44,325 bases of DNA from Chitinophagales bacterium. GTDB taxonomy: Bacteria > Bacteroidota > Bacteroidia > Chitinophagales > Saprospiraceae. A program made the position numbers and the translations under genes. The notes beneath the pieces were generated by a model that worked only from the letters and a program-made list of their open reading frames with translations, had not been told where the DNA came from and did not search any database. Below are positions 1 to 8,500 of this stretch, in pieces; position 1 is the first letter of the stretch, and each line of letters opens with the position of its first letter. Where the stretch lies: contig JAKSDI010000241.1 of assembly GCA_022360175.1 (NCBI GenBank), forward strand, positions 1 through 44,325, in the 5' to 3' direction.

Positions 1-194
1 TTGTACTTGAAAAATGGGACTTGTACTAGGATGAATGCGTCATTTGCTATGATAGAGGTGACACTAGAGAAAGAAAAGTAATTTGTAACAATGATTATTT
101 GCGAAAAAGAATAATGATATCAATCAAAAGCAGCCTCTAGGAGGTTTCTATCGTTATCAAAGAGAATGCGGGTCTCAAAATCATATGGGGGGTG

Positions 195-216
195 AAACAA
201 CTTCTTGAAGTTGTTT
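195..216. terminator. Short hairpin, possible terminator
   Basis: AAACAACTTC is followed after two bases by its perfect reverse complement GAAGTTGTTT. The stem is AT-rich and no T-tract follows, so intrinsic termination is only one possibility. It lies about 110 bases after the TAA that closes the open frame entering from the left edge. Confidence 0.3.
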
Positions 217-298
217 AAGAATTGCAGTAATAGCCAAAAAGCGTTGATTTTCGCCCTGATACTTTGTCAAGTGTGAAAGGATGAGTGAGGTGTATGTG

Positions 299-337
299 AA
301 TCGTGAATTTCGTGCCATTCGTAGACAAATCAAAAAC
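299..337. repeat. Dispersed repeat, copy 1
   Basis: 39 bases that match copy 2 at 502-540 in 37 of 39 positions. The core is made of repeated TTCGTG words: TCGTGAATTTCGTG, then CCATTCGTAGAC. Similar 'attcgtgnnattcgtgg' elements are a familiar sight between genes in Bacteroidota genomes; their role is unknown to me. Confidence 0.7.
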
Positions 338-465
338 GAAGATTAAGTACAAAATGCACCACAGATTACCCGTTTTTTCAAGATTAACAAAGCACGTTTT
401 TTTAGGCATTTTAATATTGAAGTATATGGAGTCTTACGTATCATTAGCATCGCCAAATTCATTAT

Positions 466-540
466 GATTTTTGTCCACTGATTTCACCAATTACACAAAG
501 TATTCGTGAATTTCGTGCCATTCGTGGACAAATCAAAAAC
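466..540. repeat. Dispersed repeat, copy 2, with inverted flank
   Basis: The direct match to copy 1 is 502-540. To its left GATTTTTGTCCAC (466-478) is inverted relative to GTGGACAAATC (524-534) with a two-base indel, so the whole 466-540 block can fold into one long stem, like the related element at 10560-10617. The shared core of this copy and that element (ATTCGTGA ... GTGGAC) agrees in 23 of 28 positions. Confidence 0.65.
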
Positions 541-565
541 AAAACTTAGTTAAGGCACGCACGAA

Positions 566-588
566 ACTTGATAGTGGTGCTATCAAGT
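566..588. repeat. Perfect 9-bp hairpin
   Basis: ACTTGATAG, loop TGGTG, CTATCAAGT. It lies about 90 bases upstream of the lectin lipoprotein gene. No T-tract follows, so an operator or a repeat remnant is as likely as a terminator. Confidence 0.4.
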
Positions 589-677
589 GAGTACGGAACA
601 AGAAATAGGACAAAAAGAATGTTTTTGGGCATTGTGAGTATTTTTTTAACTACCTCATTAATAAAAACTAAAGGATA

Positions 678-1532
678 ATGAAAAATCTACCTTTATATTT
701 TCTACTAATGGTCTCGTTTTTTTCATGTGGAGATAGTGATGATAGCCCGGAGCCAATTATTGAAAGTAGTGATAAAGAAATAATTTTTTTCGAAATTTCT
801 AATATCAAGGGGATTATCAACGCTGATGCCAAAACAATTCACCTCAACCTATCGAATAGTGTAGACATCACTTCGCTTAGTCCTACTGTTTTGGTTTCTC
901 AAAAAGCTTCAGTAAGTCCCGCTTCAGGCATGGTTCAGGATTTTACTAATCCAGTAATCTATACTGTTACTGCTGAGGATGGCAGCACTGCTTCCTACAC
1001 GGTGAGTGTATTTGCTGAATGTGTCAGTGCAGAACAAATTCACGCATTCGTTTATGAGGGTAAAAATTATGAGTTGATTAAATTAAATCGGAATTGGGAA
1101 CTGGCAGCTGCATGTGCGGTAGAACGTGGAGGCTACCTTGTAGAAATTAATTCTTCTGCTGAAAATGCTGCTTTGTATAATGAAATCATTCAAAATGCAA
1201 ATATTGACCCTGACAATACCGTAGCCAATGATGGAGGACAAGCTTCCTATATCTGGCTTGGTGGCAATGATGCTACTACTGAAGGCAGCTGGTATTGGGA
1301 TGGCGATAATGATGGTGTTGGGATTCATTTTTGGGAAGGTGATGCTTCTGGTAGTGCCATTGATAATCTTTTTACTAACTGGGGCATCGAACCAGATGAT
1401 TTTGACGGACAAGATGGCTTGGGTTTGGGCATTACTCAGTGGCCTATTGTTTCAGGTGCATTAGGAAACCCAAGGCAATGGAATGATATTGCTTTGAGTA
1501 ATGAACTGTATTATATTATTGAATTTGATTAA
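678..1532 (+). CDS. Lipoprotein with C-type lectin-like domain
   Basis: 284 aa. The N-terminus is a lipoprotein signal (hydrophobic stretch, then FFSC with the lipid-accepting Cys at 17, followed by GDSDD, an acidic stretch that often marks surface export in Bacteroidota). Residues about 33-112 look like a DUF5018-type beta-sandwich, with the typical 'YTVTAEDGSTASYTVSV' ending. Residues about 120-284 form a C-type lectin-like domain: an alpha-helix with WELAAACA, the core 'YIWLGGND', 'WYWDGD', an EPDD that takes the place of the usual EPN sugar-selecting motif, and 'QWNDI', the WND calcium-binding motif. It is probably a surface-anchored protein binding carbohydrate or another ligand in a calcium-dependent way; the ligand cannot be told. 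The ATG at 678 is the only start that keeps the lipobox. Its stop lies 10 bases from the stop of the convergent lyase gene. Confidence 0.85.
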   Translation: MKNLPLYFLLMVSFFSCGDSDDSPEPIIESSDKEIIFFEISNIKGIINADAKTIHLNLSNSVDITSLSPTVLVSQKASVSPASGMVQDFTNPVIYTVTAEDGSTASYTVSVFAECVSAEQIHAFVYEGKNYELIKLNRNWELAAACAVERGGYLVEINSSAENAALYNEIIQNANIDPDNTVANDGGQASYIWLGGNDATTEGSWYWDGDNDGVGIHFWEGDASGSAIDNLFTNWGIEPDDFDGQDGLGLGITQWPIVSGALGNPRQWNDIALSNELYYIIEFD

Positions 1533-1542
1533 TGGCTAGAGA

Positions 1543-2742
1543 CTATACCATCAAGCCTTGCTCCAAATCCTTCTTTATATCCTCCTGATTCTCAATGCCA
1601 ACGGATATTCTGATTAAACCATCACTTATCCCCTGAGCGATGCGTTCTTCTCTTGGGATATTGAGATGAGAAGTGGACGCAGGGTGTAGCACTAGCGTAT
1701 CTACATCACCCAGGGTAGGTGCGATGGTGCAGAGTTGTAGCTGATCAACAAAACGTTTGCCAGCTTCCAGTCCGCCTTCCAGTTCAAAGCTGAGCATGCC
1801 ACCGAAGGCTTTCATTTGTTGTTGAGCAATGGCGTGAGTTGGATGCTTTGTAAGGCCGGGATAATTGACGATTCTTATTTCCGGGCGGGATTGCAGCCAT
1901 TTAGCGAGATAAAGAGCGTTGGAGCAATGGCGATCCATGCGTATAGCCAGGGTTTTTAATCCATTATTCAGAAGCCAGGCATCCCAGGGATTTCCATTCG
2001 TGCCCAACAATTTTAATTTGGGGAATACCTTATCTTCCATAGCTGAAACATCCTTACCTATAATAACTCCGGCGATGGAATTGCCATGCCCATTCAGGTA
2101 TTTAGTGGTAGAGTGGACTACAAAATCAGCACCCAATAATAGAGGTTGTTGTAGATAAGGAGTCGCAAAGGTATTGTCTGCTGCTACCTGACAGCCATAT
2201 TCATGAGCTAATTCACTGATTTTTTGGATATCAATACAGGCAAGAGTAGGATTGGCAGGCGTTTCTAGATACAACATTTTAATGGAAGGATCACTCTTAA
2301 GAGCTGCTCGCACAGCCTCTATATCTTCCATATTTATAAAGGACAACTGGATGCCCAGTGGTTGTAGTACTTTTCTGAATAATACTGTTGTGCCACCATA
2401 TAGATTGCCTTGTGTGAGTATGGTATCTCCGGATTGTAATAACCCAAGGGATAAGGTGGCAATAGCGGCCATGCCAGAACTGGTAAGATAAGCTCTACCA
2501 CTCGAGCCTGATCCATGTAATTCTAATTGAGCTATTTTTTGAGCAACGCTATCTAGTGTTGGATTACCATAACGACTGTATAAGTGCCCTGGCTGTTCAC
2601 CAGTAAATACTTTCATAACTTCTTCCAAACCTTCAAACACAAAAGAGGAAGTAGCAAAGATGGGCAATTGATGTGGCTGTGTTGTTATATTGGCACGATT
2701 GGCTTTGACACACAGGGAGTCGAAACTTAGATTATCCTTCAT
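1543..2742 (-). CDS. PLP-dependent Cys/Met metabolism enzyme (methionine gamma-lyase / cystathionine gamma-synthase family)
   Basis: 399 aa, the usual length for the Cys/Met metabolism PLP enzyme family (fold type I). Visible hallmarks are YSRYGNPT (residues 55-62), SSGMAAI (88-94, phosphate binding), NLYGGT with Tyr114 stacking on the cofactor, AADNTFATPYLQQP with Asp189 contacting the pyridine nitrogen, and STTKYLNGHG with Lys214 as the Schiff-base lysine. Members either cleave methionine, cystathionine or homocysteine, or replace the O-acyl group of homoserine. The sequence alone does not separate methionine gamma-lyase from cystathionine gamma-synthase/lyase; the overall look is closest to methionine gamma-lyase-like proteins. 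It is cytosolic and monocistronic, divergent from the RluD-like gene over 59 bases and convergent with the lectin gene. Confidence 0.9.
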   Translation of the reverse strand: MKDNLSFDSLCVKANRANITTQPHQLPIFATSSFVFEGLEEVMKVFTGEQPGHLYSRYGNPTLDSVAQKIAQLELHGSGSSGRAYLTSSGMAAIATLSLGLLQSGDTILTQGNLYGGTTVLFRKVLQPLGIQLSFINMEDIEAVRAALKSDPSIKMLYLETPANPTLACIDIQKISELAHEYGCQVAADNTFATPYLQQPLLLGADFVVHSTTKYLNGHGNSIAGVIIGKDVSAMEDKVFPKLKLLGTNGNPWDAWLLNNGLKTLAIRMDRHCSNALYLAKWLQSRPEIRIVNYPGLTKHPTHAIAQQQMKAFGGMLSFELEGGLEAGKRFVDQLQLCTIAPTLGDVDTLVLHPASTSHLNIPREERIAQGISDGLIRISVGIENQEDIKKDLEQGLMV

Positions 2743-2760
2743 TGTTCCGTTAGTTTAGAT

Positions 2761-2768
2761 TAACTTTG
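2761..2768 (+). promoter_or_regulatory. Promoter -7 box of the rluD operon
   Basis: TAACTTTG fits the Bacteroidota -7 consensus TAnnTTTG exactly. A TTG at 2742-2744 lies 16 bases upstream, about one base short of the usual 17-23 spacing. It would start a transcript about 25 bases before the ATG at 2802. Confidence 0.45.
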
Positions 2769-2801
2769 CAGGAATTTGAATTTTCTGAGAGCGTTTAGAG
2801 T

Positions 2802-3851
2802 ATGCAAGATAATCAAACAGACGAATACTACGACCATAGAGTAATAAAGGTCGACCCCAAACAAAGTCCAATCAGAATCGATAAATTTTTGATGGATCGA
2901 TTGGAGGGGACCTCTAGAAATCGGGTGCAGAATGCTATTCGGTCTGGAGCAATAACCGTAGATGAGAAAGAGATAAAGCCCAACCATAAGGTAAAACCTG
3001 GGCAGGAGATATCTATTATTGTGCCCAAATCTATGGAAGATGATGAAGGGGTTGTTCCACAGGATATACCATTGGATATTGTTTATGAGGACGATGACTT
3101 GCTGGTAGTGCACAAGCCTTCTGGTATGGTAGTGCATCCAGGCATTGGACATAGGCGTGGTACGCTTGTCAATGCCTTGGCTTATTATTTTGGGCAGCAT
3201 GATTTACCCGTGATGGAAGGCAATCAGCGAGATCGTTTAGGATTGGTACATCGCATTGATAAAAATACATCCGGGCTGTTATTGGTTGCCAAGACGGATT
3301 TTGCGATGACTCACCTGGCTAAGCAGTTTTATCATCATACCATAGAACGTACTTATAATGCTATCATCTGGGGGCAGCCAGAAGAAACTAGTGGGACCAT
3401 AGAATTGAATGTAGGAAGACACCCACGCTTCCGCAAAAAATATACTGCTTTTCAGGAAGGAGAAGAAGAAGGAAAGTGGGCAAAGACCCATTATAAGCTT
3501 ATTGAGCCGATGTATTACATTAGTTTGATTGAGTGCAAATTGGAGACGGGGCGTACTCACCAGATACGGGTGCATATGCAGGCATTGGGGCATCCACTCT
3601 TTAATGATGAAATATATGGAGGAGATAAGATCGTAAAGGGGACTGTATTCAGTAAATACAAAACTTTCGTAGAGAAAACCTTTAATCTAATTCCCCGACA
3701 TGCCCTTCATGCAAGGTCATTAGGTTTTATTCATCCACGTACAGGAGAAAAAATGCATTTTGATAGCGAGCTTCCGATGGATATGCAGAATGCACTGGAT
3801 CGATGGCGCCGCTATTTATCAGGGCAAAAACAAAAACTGAATATTGACTAA
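2802..3851 (+). CDS. rluD: RluD-like large-subunit rRNA pseudouridine synthase
   Basis: 349 aa, normal for the RluA/RluD family. An N-terminal S4 RNA-binding domain covers about residues 23-80 (RIDKFLMDRL ... SRNRVQNAI). The catalytic domain starts at 'IVYEDDDLLVVHKPSGMVVHPG' (residues 93-114). Motif II HRIDKNTSGLLLVAK carries the catalytic aspartate Asp153, and motif III GRTHQIRVHM is at 250-259. The enzyme isomerises uridines in 23S rRNA; E. coli RluD targets helix 69 (positions 1911/1915/1917), but which sites this one modifies is inferred from the family only. It is the first gene of an operon: its stop overlaps the TTG start of the DUF1415 gene by 8 bases. Confidence 0.92.
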   Translation: MQDNQTDEYYDHRVIKVDPKQSPIRIDKFLMDRLEGTSRNRVQNAIRSGAITVDEKEIKPNHKVKPGQEISIIVPKSMEDDEGVVPQDIPLDIVYEDDDLLVVHKPSGMVVHPGIGHRRGTLVNALAYYFGQHDLPVMEGNQRDRLGLVHRIDKNTSGLLLVAKTDFAMTHLAKQFYHHTIERTYNAIIWGQPEETSGTIELNVGRHPRFRKKYTAFQEGEEEGKWAKTHYKLIEPMYYISLIECKLETGRTHQIRVHMQALGHPLFNDEIYGGDKIVKGTVFSKYKTFVEKTFNLIPRHALHARSLGFIHPRTGEKMHFDSELPMDMQNALDRWRRYLSGQKQKLNID

Positions 3852-4395
3852 TACGCACAAAATAATAGAAGAGACAAAGGCCTGGGTGAAAAATGTGGTG
3901 GTAGGATTAAACCTTTGCCCTTTTGCTAAAAAGCCCATGATCCAGGGAAGTATCCATTACTATTTGGAGGAAACGGATGATGTAGGTGTACTTGCCTGGC
4001 GTTTATTGCAGCAGGCGCAGTGGTTGCTGGAACAAGATGAAGAAGCAGTTTCTACCATGCTTATTATCCATCCTAATGTATTGTCGGATTTTCTGGATTA
4101 TAACGACTTTTTGGGCATGGCAGAAGATCTTATTACAGAAAACGAGCTGGAAGGAGAAATTCAGTTGGCTTCTTTTCATCCTGATTATCGTTTTGCGGGA
4201 ACAAAGCCTAACGATGTAGAAAACTATACGAATCGATCACCTTACCCAATGCTACACCTGATTCGTGAAGCAGTTTTACAGGATGCATTAGAACATTATC
4301 CTGATCCGGAATTGATTCCTCTGCGGAATATAGAAAAAATGAAAGAACTGGGTGAGGAAGGAATTAAGAAACTACTACGAAATGACACTAACTGA
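3844..4395 (+). CDS. DUF1415 family protein
   Basis: 183 aa, the full length of the DUF1415 family. The signature 'WVKNVVVGLNLCPFAKK' sits at residues 14-30, and 'ASFHPDYRFAGT' and 'NRSPYPMLHLIRE' are also family-like. The function is unknown; the invariant Cys-Pro in LCPFA suggests metal or nucleotide chemistry, but that is speculation. The only start that keeps the conserved N-terminus is TTG at 3844, inside the end of the RluD-like gene, so translation is probably coupled. The 3' end overlaps the acyl-CoA reductase ATG by 14 bases. No signal peptide, so cytosolic. Confidence 0.85.
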   Translation: MTNTHKIIEETKAWVKNVVVGLNLCPFAKKPMIQGSIHYYLEETDDVGVLAWRLLQQAQWLLEQDEEAVSTMLIIHPNVLSDFLDYNDFLGMAEDLITENELEGEIQLASFHPDYRFAGTKPNDVENYTNRSPYPMLHLIREAVLQDALEHYPDPELIPLRNIEKMKELGEEGIKKLLRNDTN

Positions 4396-5401
4396 ACGCA
4401 TTGATACACTGGTGAAATTGGGCAATCATCTTAAAGCAGGTGATGAATATCTGGATGCCTTAATCCACCGTACCCAATTTAACAATGCATGGTTTACCAA
4501 AGAAAATCAGCAGCGAGCCATAGAAGCTATTGCTCAACGATTTCTAGATATAGAACAATTAGAGAAGTGGATCAACACCTATGAGATACCAGCAGAAACT
4601 CAATCTCAAACGATAGGGATTGTGATGGCTGGAAATATACCACTGGTTGGATTTCATGATTGGTTGTCGGTTTTTGTAGCAGGGCATAAAGCACAGATTA
4701 AATTATCAGACAAGGACCCTTATCTGATGCCTCATCTATTAAAAATTGCAACAGATATTCATCCTGGAGTAGCTGAATATTACGAAATTGTCCCTCAGTT
4801 AAAAGGTTTTGATGCTGTTATTGCTACCGGTAGTAATAATTCAGCACGCTATTTTGAAGCTTACTTTAGCAAGCATCCTCATATTATTCGAAAAAATAGA
4901 AACGGAATAGCTGTTCTTACAGGCGAGGAAAAGCAGGAAGATTTGCTAGCCCTGGGTAAAGATGTATTCGAATATTTCGGCCTGGGTTGCCGCAATGTAT
5001 CCAAGCTATTTGTACCTGTAGGATACGACTTTGATCCTTTGCTAACGGCACTTCATGAATATAGAGATATTGTACTCAATACTAAGTACAAAAACAACTT
5101 TGATTATAATTATGCGCTATATATTCTCAATAAAGAAGAATTTAAAGCCAATGGCTGCCTCTTGCTAAGAGAAGACACTGCCATTCAATCACGCATAGCT
5201 TCCCTGCACTATGAATATTATGAAAACCTGGAAACGGTTAAACCGATACTTACCACAAAAAAAGATGAAATCCAGTGTATCATAGCTACTGATGGATTGA
5301 TTGATGAATTTTCTACTTTCTCTTTTGGTAAAGCCCAGCAGCCACAGTTATGGGATTACGCTGATGGAGAAGATACGATGGCATTTTTACTGGGGCTGTA
5401 G
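4382..5401 (+). CDS. Acyl-CoA reductase (LuxC-like)
   Basis: 339 aa from ATG 4382. A GTG 30 bases upstream (4352) is in frame but lies deep in the preceding gene; MTLTERIDTL is the natural N-terminus for this group. The protein has the aldehyde-dehydrogenase-like fold of the LuxC acyl-CoA reductases: 'GIVMAGNIPLVGFHDWLSVF' (residues 79-98), a nucleotide-binding 'AVIATGSNNSARYFEAYF' segment (145-162), and the catalytic cysteine Cys203 in FGLGCRNVSKL. LuxC proteins reduce fatty acyl-CoA or acyl-enzyme to the aldehyde with NADPH. Bacteroidota homologues are common but their substrate is not established. No luciferase genes are present, so bioluminescence is not implied. Last gene of the rluD-DUF1415 operon. 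Confidence 0.85.
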   Translation: MTLTERIDTLVKLGNHLKAGDEYLDALIHRTQFNNAWFTKENQQRAIEAIAQRFLDIEQLEKWINTYEIPAETQSQTIGIVMAGNIPLVGFHDWLSVFVAGHKAQIKLSDKDPYLMPHLLKIATDIHPGVAEYYEIVPQLKGFDAVIATGSNNSARYFEAYFSKHPHIIRKNRNGIAVLTGEEKQEDLLALGKDVFEYFGLGCRNVSKLFVPVGYDFDPLLTALHEYRDIVLNTKYKNNFDYNYALYILNKEEFKANGCLLLREDTAIQSRIASLHYEYYENLETVKPILTTKKDEIQCIIATDGLIDEFSTFSFGKAQQPQLWDYADGEDTMAFLLGL

Positions 5402-5439
5402 AAAGAATTTAGATGAAGTTCAAGTATCAAATTCAAGCG

Positions 5440-5474
5440 CAAGATCAACGTATGATAAAGGCTATTTGATCTTG
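5440..5474 (+). terminator. Possible terminator hairpin after acyl-CoA reductase
   Basis: CAAGATCAA (5440-5448) pairs with TTGATCTTG (5466-5474) over a 17-base loop. No T-tract follows directly, so this is only a weak candidate for the end of the rluD operon. Confidence 0.3.
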
Positions 5475-5553
5475 GAAGTGAGCTCTTTGCACCTGCGATT
5501 AAATAAACGTTATCGCATGACCAAAAAACAGCAGATTTATTTTTAATCGAGTT

Positions 5554-5593
5554 ATAATCTATTGTATATTACAACATTGAACCAATAGATTAT
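5554..5593 (+). promoter_or_regulatory. Inverted repeat enclosing the start codon of the 1285-aa gene
   Basis: ATAATCTATTG (5554-5564) and CAATAGATTAT (5583-5593) are perfect reverse complements around an 18-base loop. The right arm covers the first two bases of the ATG at 5592, and in RNA three further G-U pairs would extend the stem to 14 pairs across the whole start codon. It could hide the start codon or serve as a protein-binding site. Confidence 0.5.
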
Positions 5594-8500
5594 GGTTGTA
5601 CAAAAGCGAAACATTGCTTCGGTTATAATGCTCCTCTTATTCTGCTTACAAGCAAAAGCGACTCATATTGTTGGTGGAGAAATGAACTATACTTGCCTGG
5701 GGGATGATCAGTACGAAATTACGTTGACTATTTTCCGGGACTGCTTTAATGGTAATCCCAACGCCTGGTTTGATGATCCTGCTTCTATAGGGGTATTTGA
5801 TGCTAATAATGTGTTATTAGAGGAAATCCTTATTCCTCTTATGAATAATGACACTTTGGAGCCTGTGTTGACCAGTGAATGCCTGGTTGTCCCTCCTAAT
5901 GTATGTGTACATACAACTACTTATACAACGGTGGTTGAGCTACCACCAATAGCGGGTGGATACCAATTAGCGTATCAGCGATGTTGTCGTAATCAAACAA
6001 TAGTCAATATTGTTGACCCTTTGGATACAGGGGCAACTTATGGAGTGACCATTTCTGAAGAAGCCCTGAATGAATGCAATAGTAACCCTAAATTTCAACA
6101 GTGGCCTCCCATATATATTTGTGTTAATGAGCCTATTGTATTTGATCAGTCGGCCATAGATCAGGATGGAGATTCAATTGTATATAGCTTATGTACGCCT
6201 TTGTCTGGTGCTGATCCGGCTATTCCCCAACCACAACCTCCTAATAATCCACCTTATGCACCTATCTCCTGGGTGAATCCTCCTTATGGTGTAGATAATA
6301 TGCTAAATGGAGCACCAGGTGGTGTACCTTTAGAGATTGATCCACAAACAGGTTTACTTACAGGGCTTCCCAACACAATAGGCCAGTTTGTTGTAGGCAT
6401 CTGTGTAGAAGAATATCGTAATGGCGAGCTGATATCCACTACTCGTAGAGATTTCCAATATAATGTTGGATTGTGTGGAGAAGCCAGTGCTGCCTTTATT
6501 GCTCCTGAAGTACAGTGTGGTTCATTGTCTGTAGTATTTGATAATCAAAGTGAAGGATCTAGCGATTACATATGGTATTTTAATGATCCTGGCAACCCCG
6601 GAGTTACCTCTACTGCTGCTAATCCCGTTTATACTTTTTCTGACACCGGTTTGTATAATGTGATGTTGATCGTTGCACCAGGAGAAGTATGTGAAGATAC
6701 AGCTTATCAGGAGGTATACTTGCAAAATAATACACTGGATGTTTCTTTCGAACTAGATCAGGGTCCTTGCAGTGATTCCGTTATTATAAGTGCAATGGAT
6801 CTCAGTATCGATTCTTTTACGAATATAGAAAGTTGGGCATGGGTATTAACACCAGATGGAAGTTTTTCTGCCGAACAGAATCCAGAATTTGTAATTACAG
6901 AGAGTGGCAATTACATGTTATCTCTTACGGTCACTAATGATATTGGTTGTAGCCAAACATTATCAGAAGGATTTGTGATTAATTTGATTGAAGAAGATTT
7001 GGTCGCAGATACTTTAGTCGCTTGCCAGGGAGATCAGGTACAGTTGAATCCGGTGCAAGAAGGTAATTACGAATTTTTGTGGCAGGAAAATACAGAGTTC
7101 GATGATTTGTCTAATCCTAACCCTAGTATAACTGCTAATGAAACACAGAGCTATCACGTGACGATCACAGATGCCCTTTCTGGTTGTGAAGCAGAGCAGT
7201 CTATTACCGTATTTGTACCAGAACCTGTTATTGCAGAGGCTCCACAGGATACTACGACCTGTTTGCAGGAATTATGGCTTCATGCTACTAGCAATACAGG
7301 GATACAATATATCTGGTCTTCAAATGCTGACTTTTCATTCATCATTGGCGAAACAGATAGTTTGCTAGCGACTCCCCAGGGAGCTACAACCTATTATTTA
7401 TTGGTAAGGGATGAATATGGTTGTTATTCTACAGATTCAGTAACTATCGAAGGAAATGCGGTAGATATTATTGCTACATCACAACAAGCTATATGTCCGG
7501 GAGATTTTGGTGCAGTAGCAGTGGTGAATCTTGATGAAGAGGATATACTTGAAATCAGTTGGACACCTACCGATAATATTGTTGCTGGGGAAAATAACTC
7601 CACTGCCTTTTTATTCCTAACAGAACCAGGAGCTTATCCGATGTTTGTTGAGGTTAGTAACCAGTATGGGTGCAGTACGCTGGATTCTACGGTTATCACT
7701 TTAATTGATACTACAGATCAGACACCTTTTCTAATGGATGTGCAATGTAGTAGTTACAATGTCTTATTTACCAGTAGTAGTGTAAATGCTCCTTTTTATA
7801 TTTGGTCTTTTGGTGATCCGAATGATCCCAATGCGATGGCAGTAGGCGAAAGTGTCAGCCATCTTTATTCAGAGCCAGGGACTTATGAAGTCACTATTAC
7901 TCTAAGTAGTTTTATACAATGTCCTGATACGATAGTACAGGAAATTACGGTTCAAGACCCTTCCATTGCCCCTGATTTTGATTGGGAAATAGTAAATTGC
8001 AGTGATTCTATCACCATCCAGTTTAATGACCTTTCGGTAAATGAACAGAGTGAAATAATAGAATGGGAATGGACAATAGGCACAACAGTCCTTGATGAGC
8101 AAAATCCTATTGTTGTATTCGATGAAGATCAGGAATTGACAGCGCAATTAATGATCTTATCTGATGATGGTTGCCAGGATAGCATAGAACAACTTATCCC
8201 GATAGAAATACCGCAAATCGATTTGCCTGATACATTGATAGTTTGCCCGGGCACTGTAGTGGCATTGAATCCTTCAGCATCAGAAGAATTTACTTATTTA
8301 TGGTCGCCAGAAGCATATTTTGCAGACCCAACGATCATTAATCCTCTAGTAGAGCTGGAATCAAGTGAAACTTTTTCAGTTGTAGCTACAAGCCAAAATG
8401 GAGATTGTATACTAGAGCGGAATATTTATGCTTTTGTTCCGCCTGATTTTAGTTATGATTTACCATCAGATACCACTTTGTGTGAAGAAGAATTCTTACT

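Larger units (their letters stand above)
1..677. other. Intergenic region with hairpins and dispersed repeats
   Basis: I see no convincing gene in this stretch. Reading frame 1 is open from base 1 to a TAA at 79-81 (26 codons) and could be the 3' tail of a gene lying to the left, but it shows no recognisable motif. A reverse-strand frame of 64 codons at 215-409 runs through one of the repeats and has no protein-like features. The region holds a 10-bp perfect inverted repeat (195-216), two copies of a 39-base repeat (299-337 and 502-540), and a 9-bp perfect hairpin (566-588), all listed separately. The last 80 bases before the lectin gene are AT-rich, but I could not find a good TAnnTTTG promoter box. 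Confidence 0.6.

Noticed and set aside
1-81. Frame 1 open to a TAA at 79-81, perhaps a gene tail
   Set aside because: Only 26 codons with no recognisable motif; cannot be told from chance without the sequence to the left.
215-409. 64-codon minus-strand frame
   Set aside because: It covers the dispersed repeat and a hairpin; no features of a real protein.
4382-5401. LuxC-like reductase as part of a bioluminescence operon
   Set aside because: No luciferase or other lux genes lie nearby; the gene sits with rRNA modification and DUF1415 genes.
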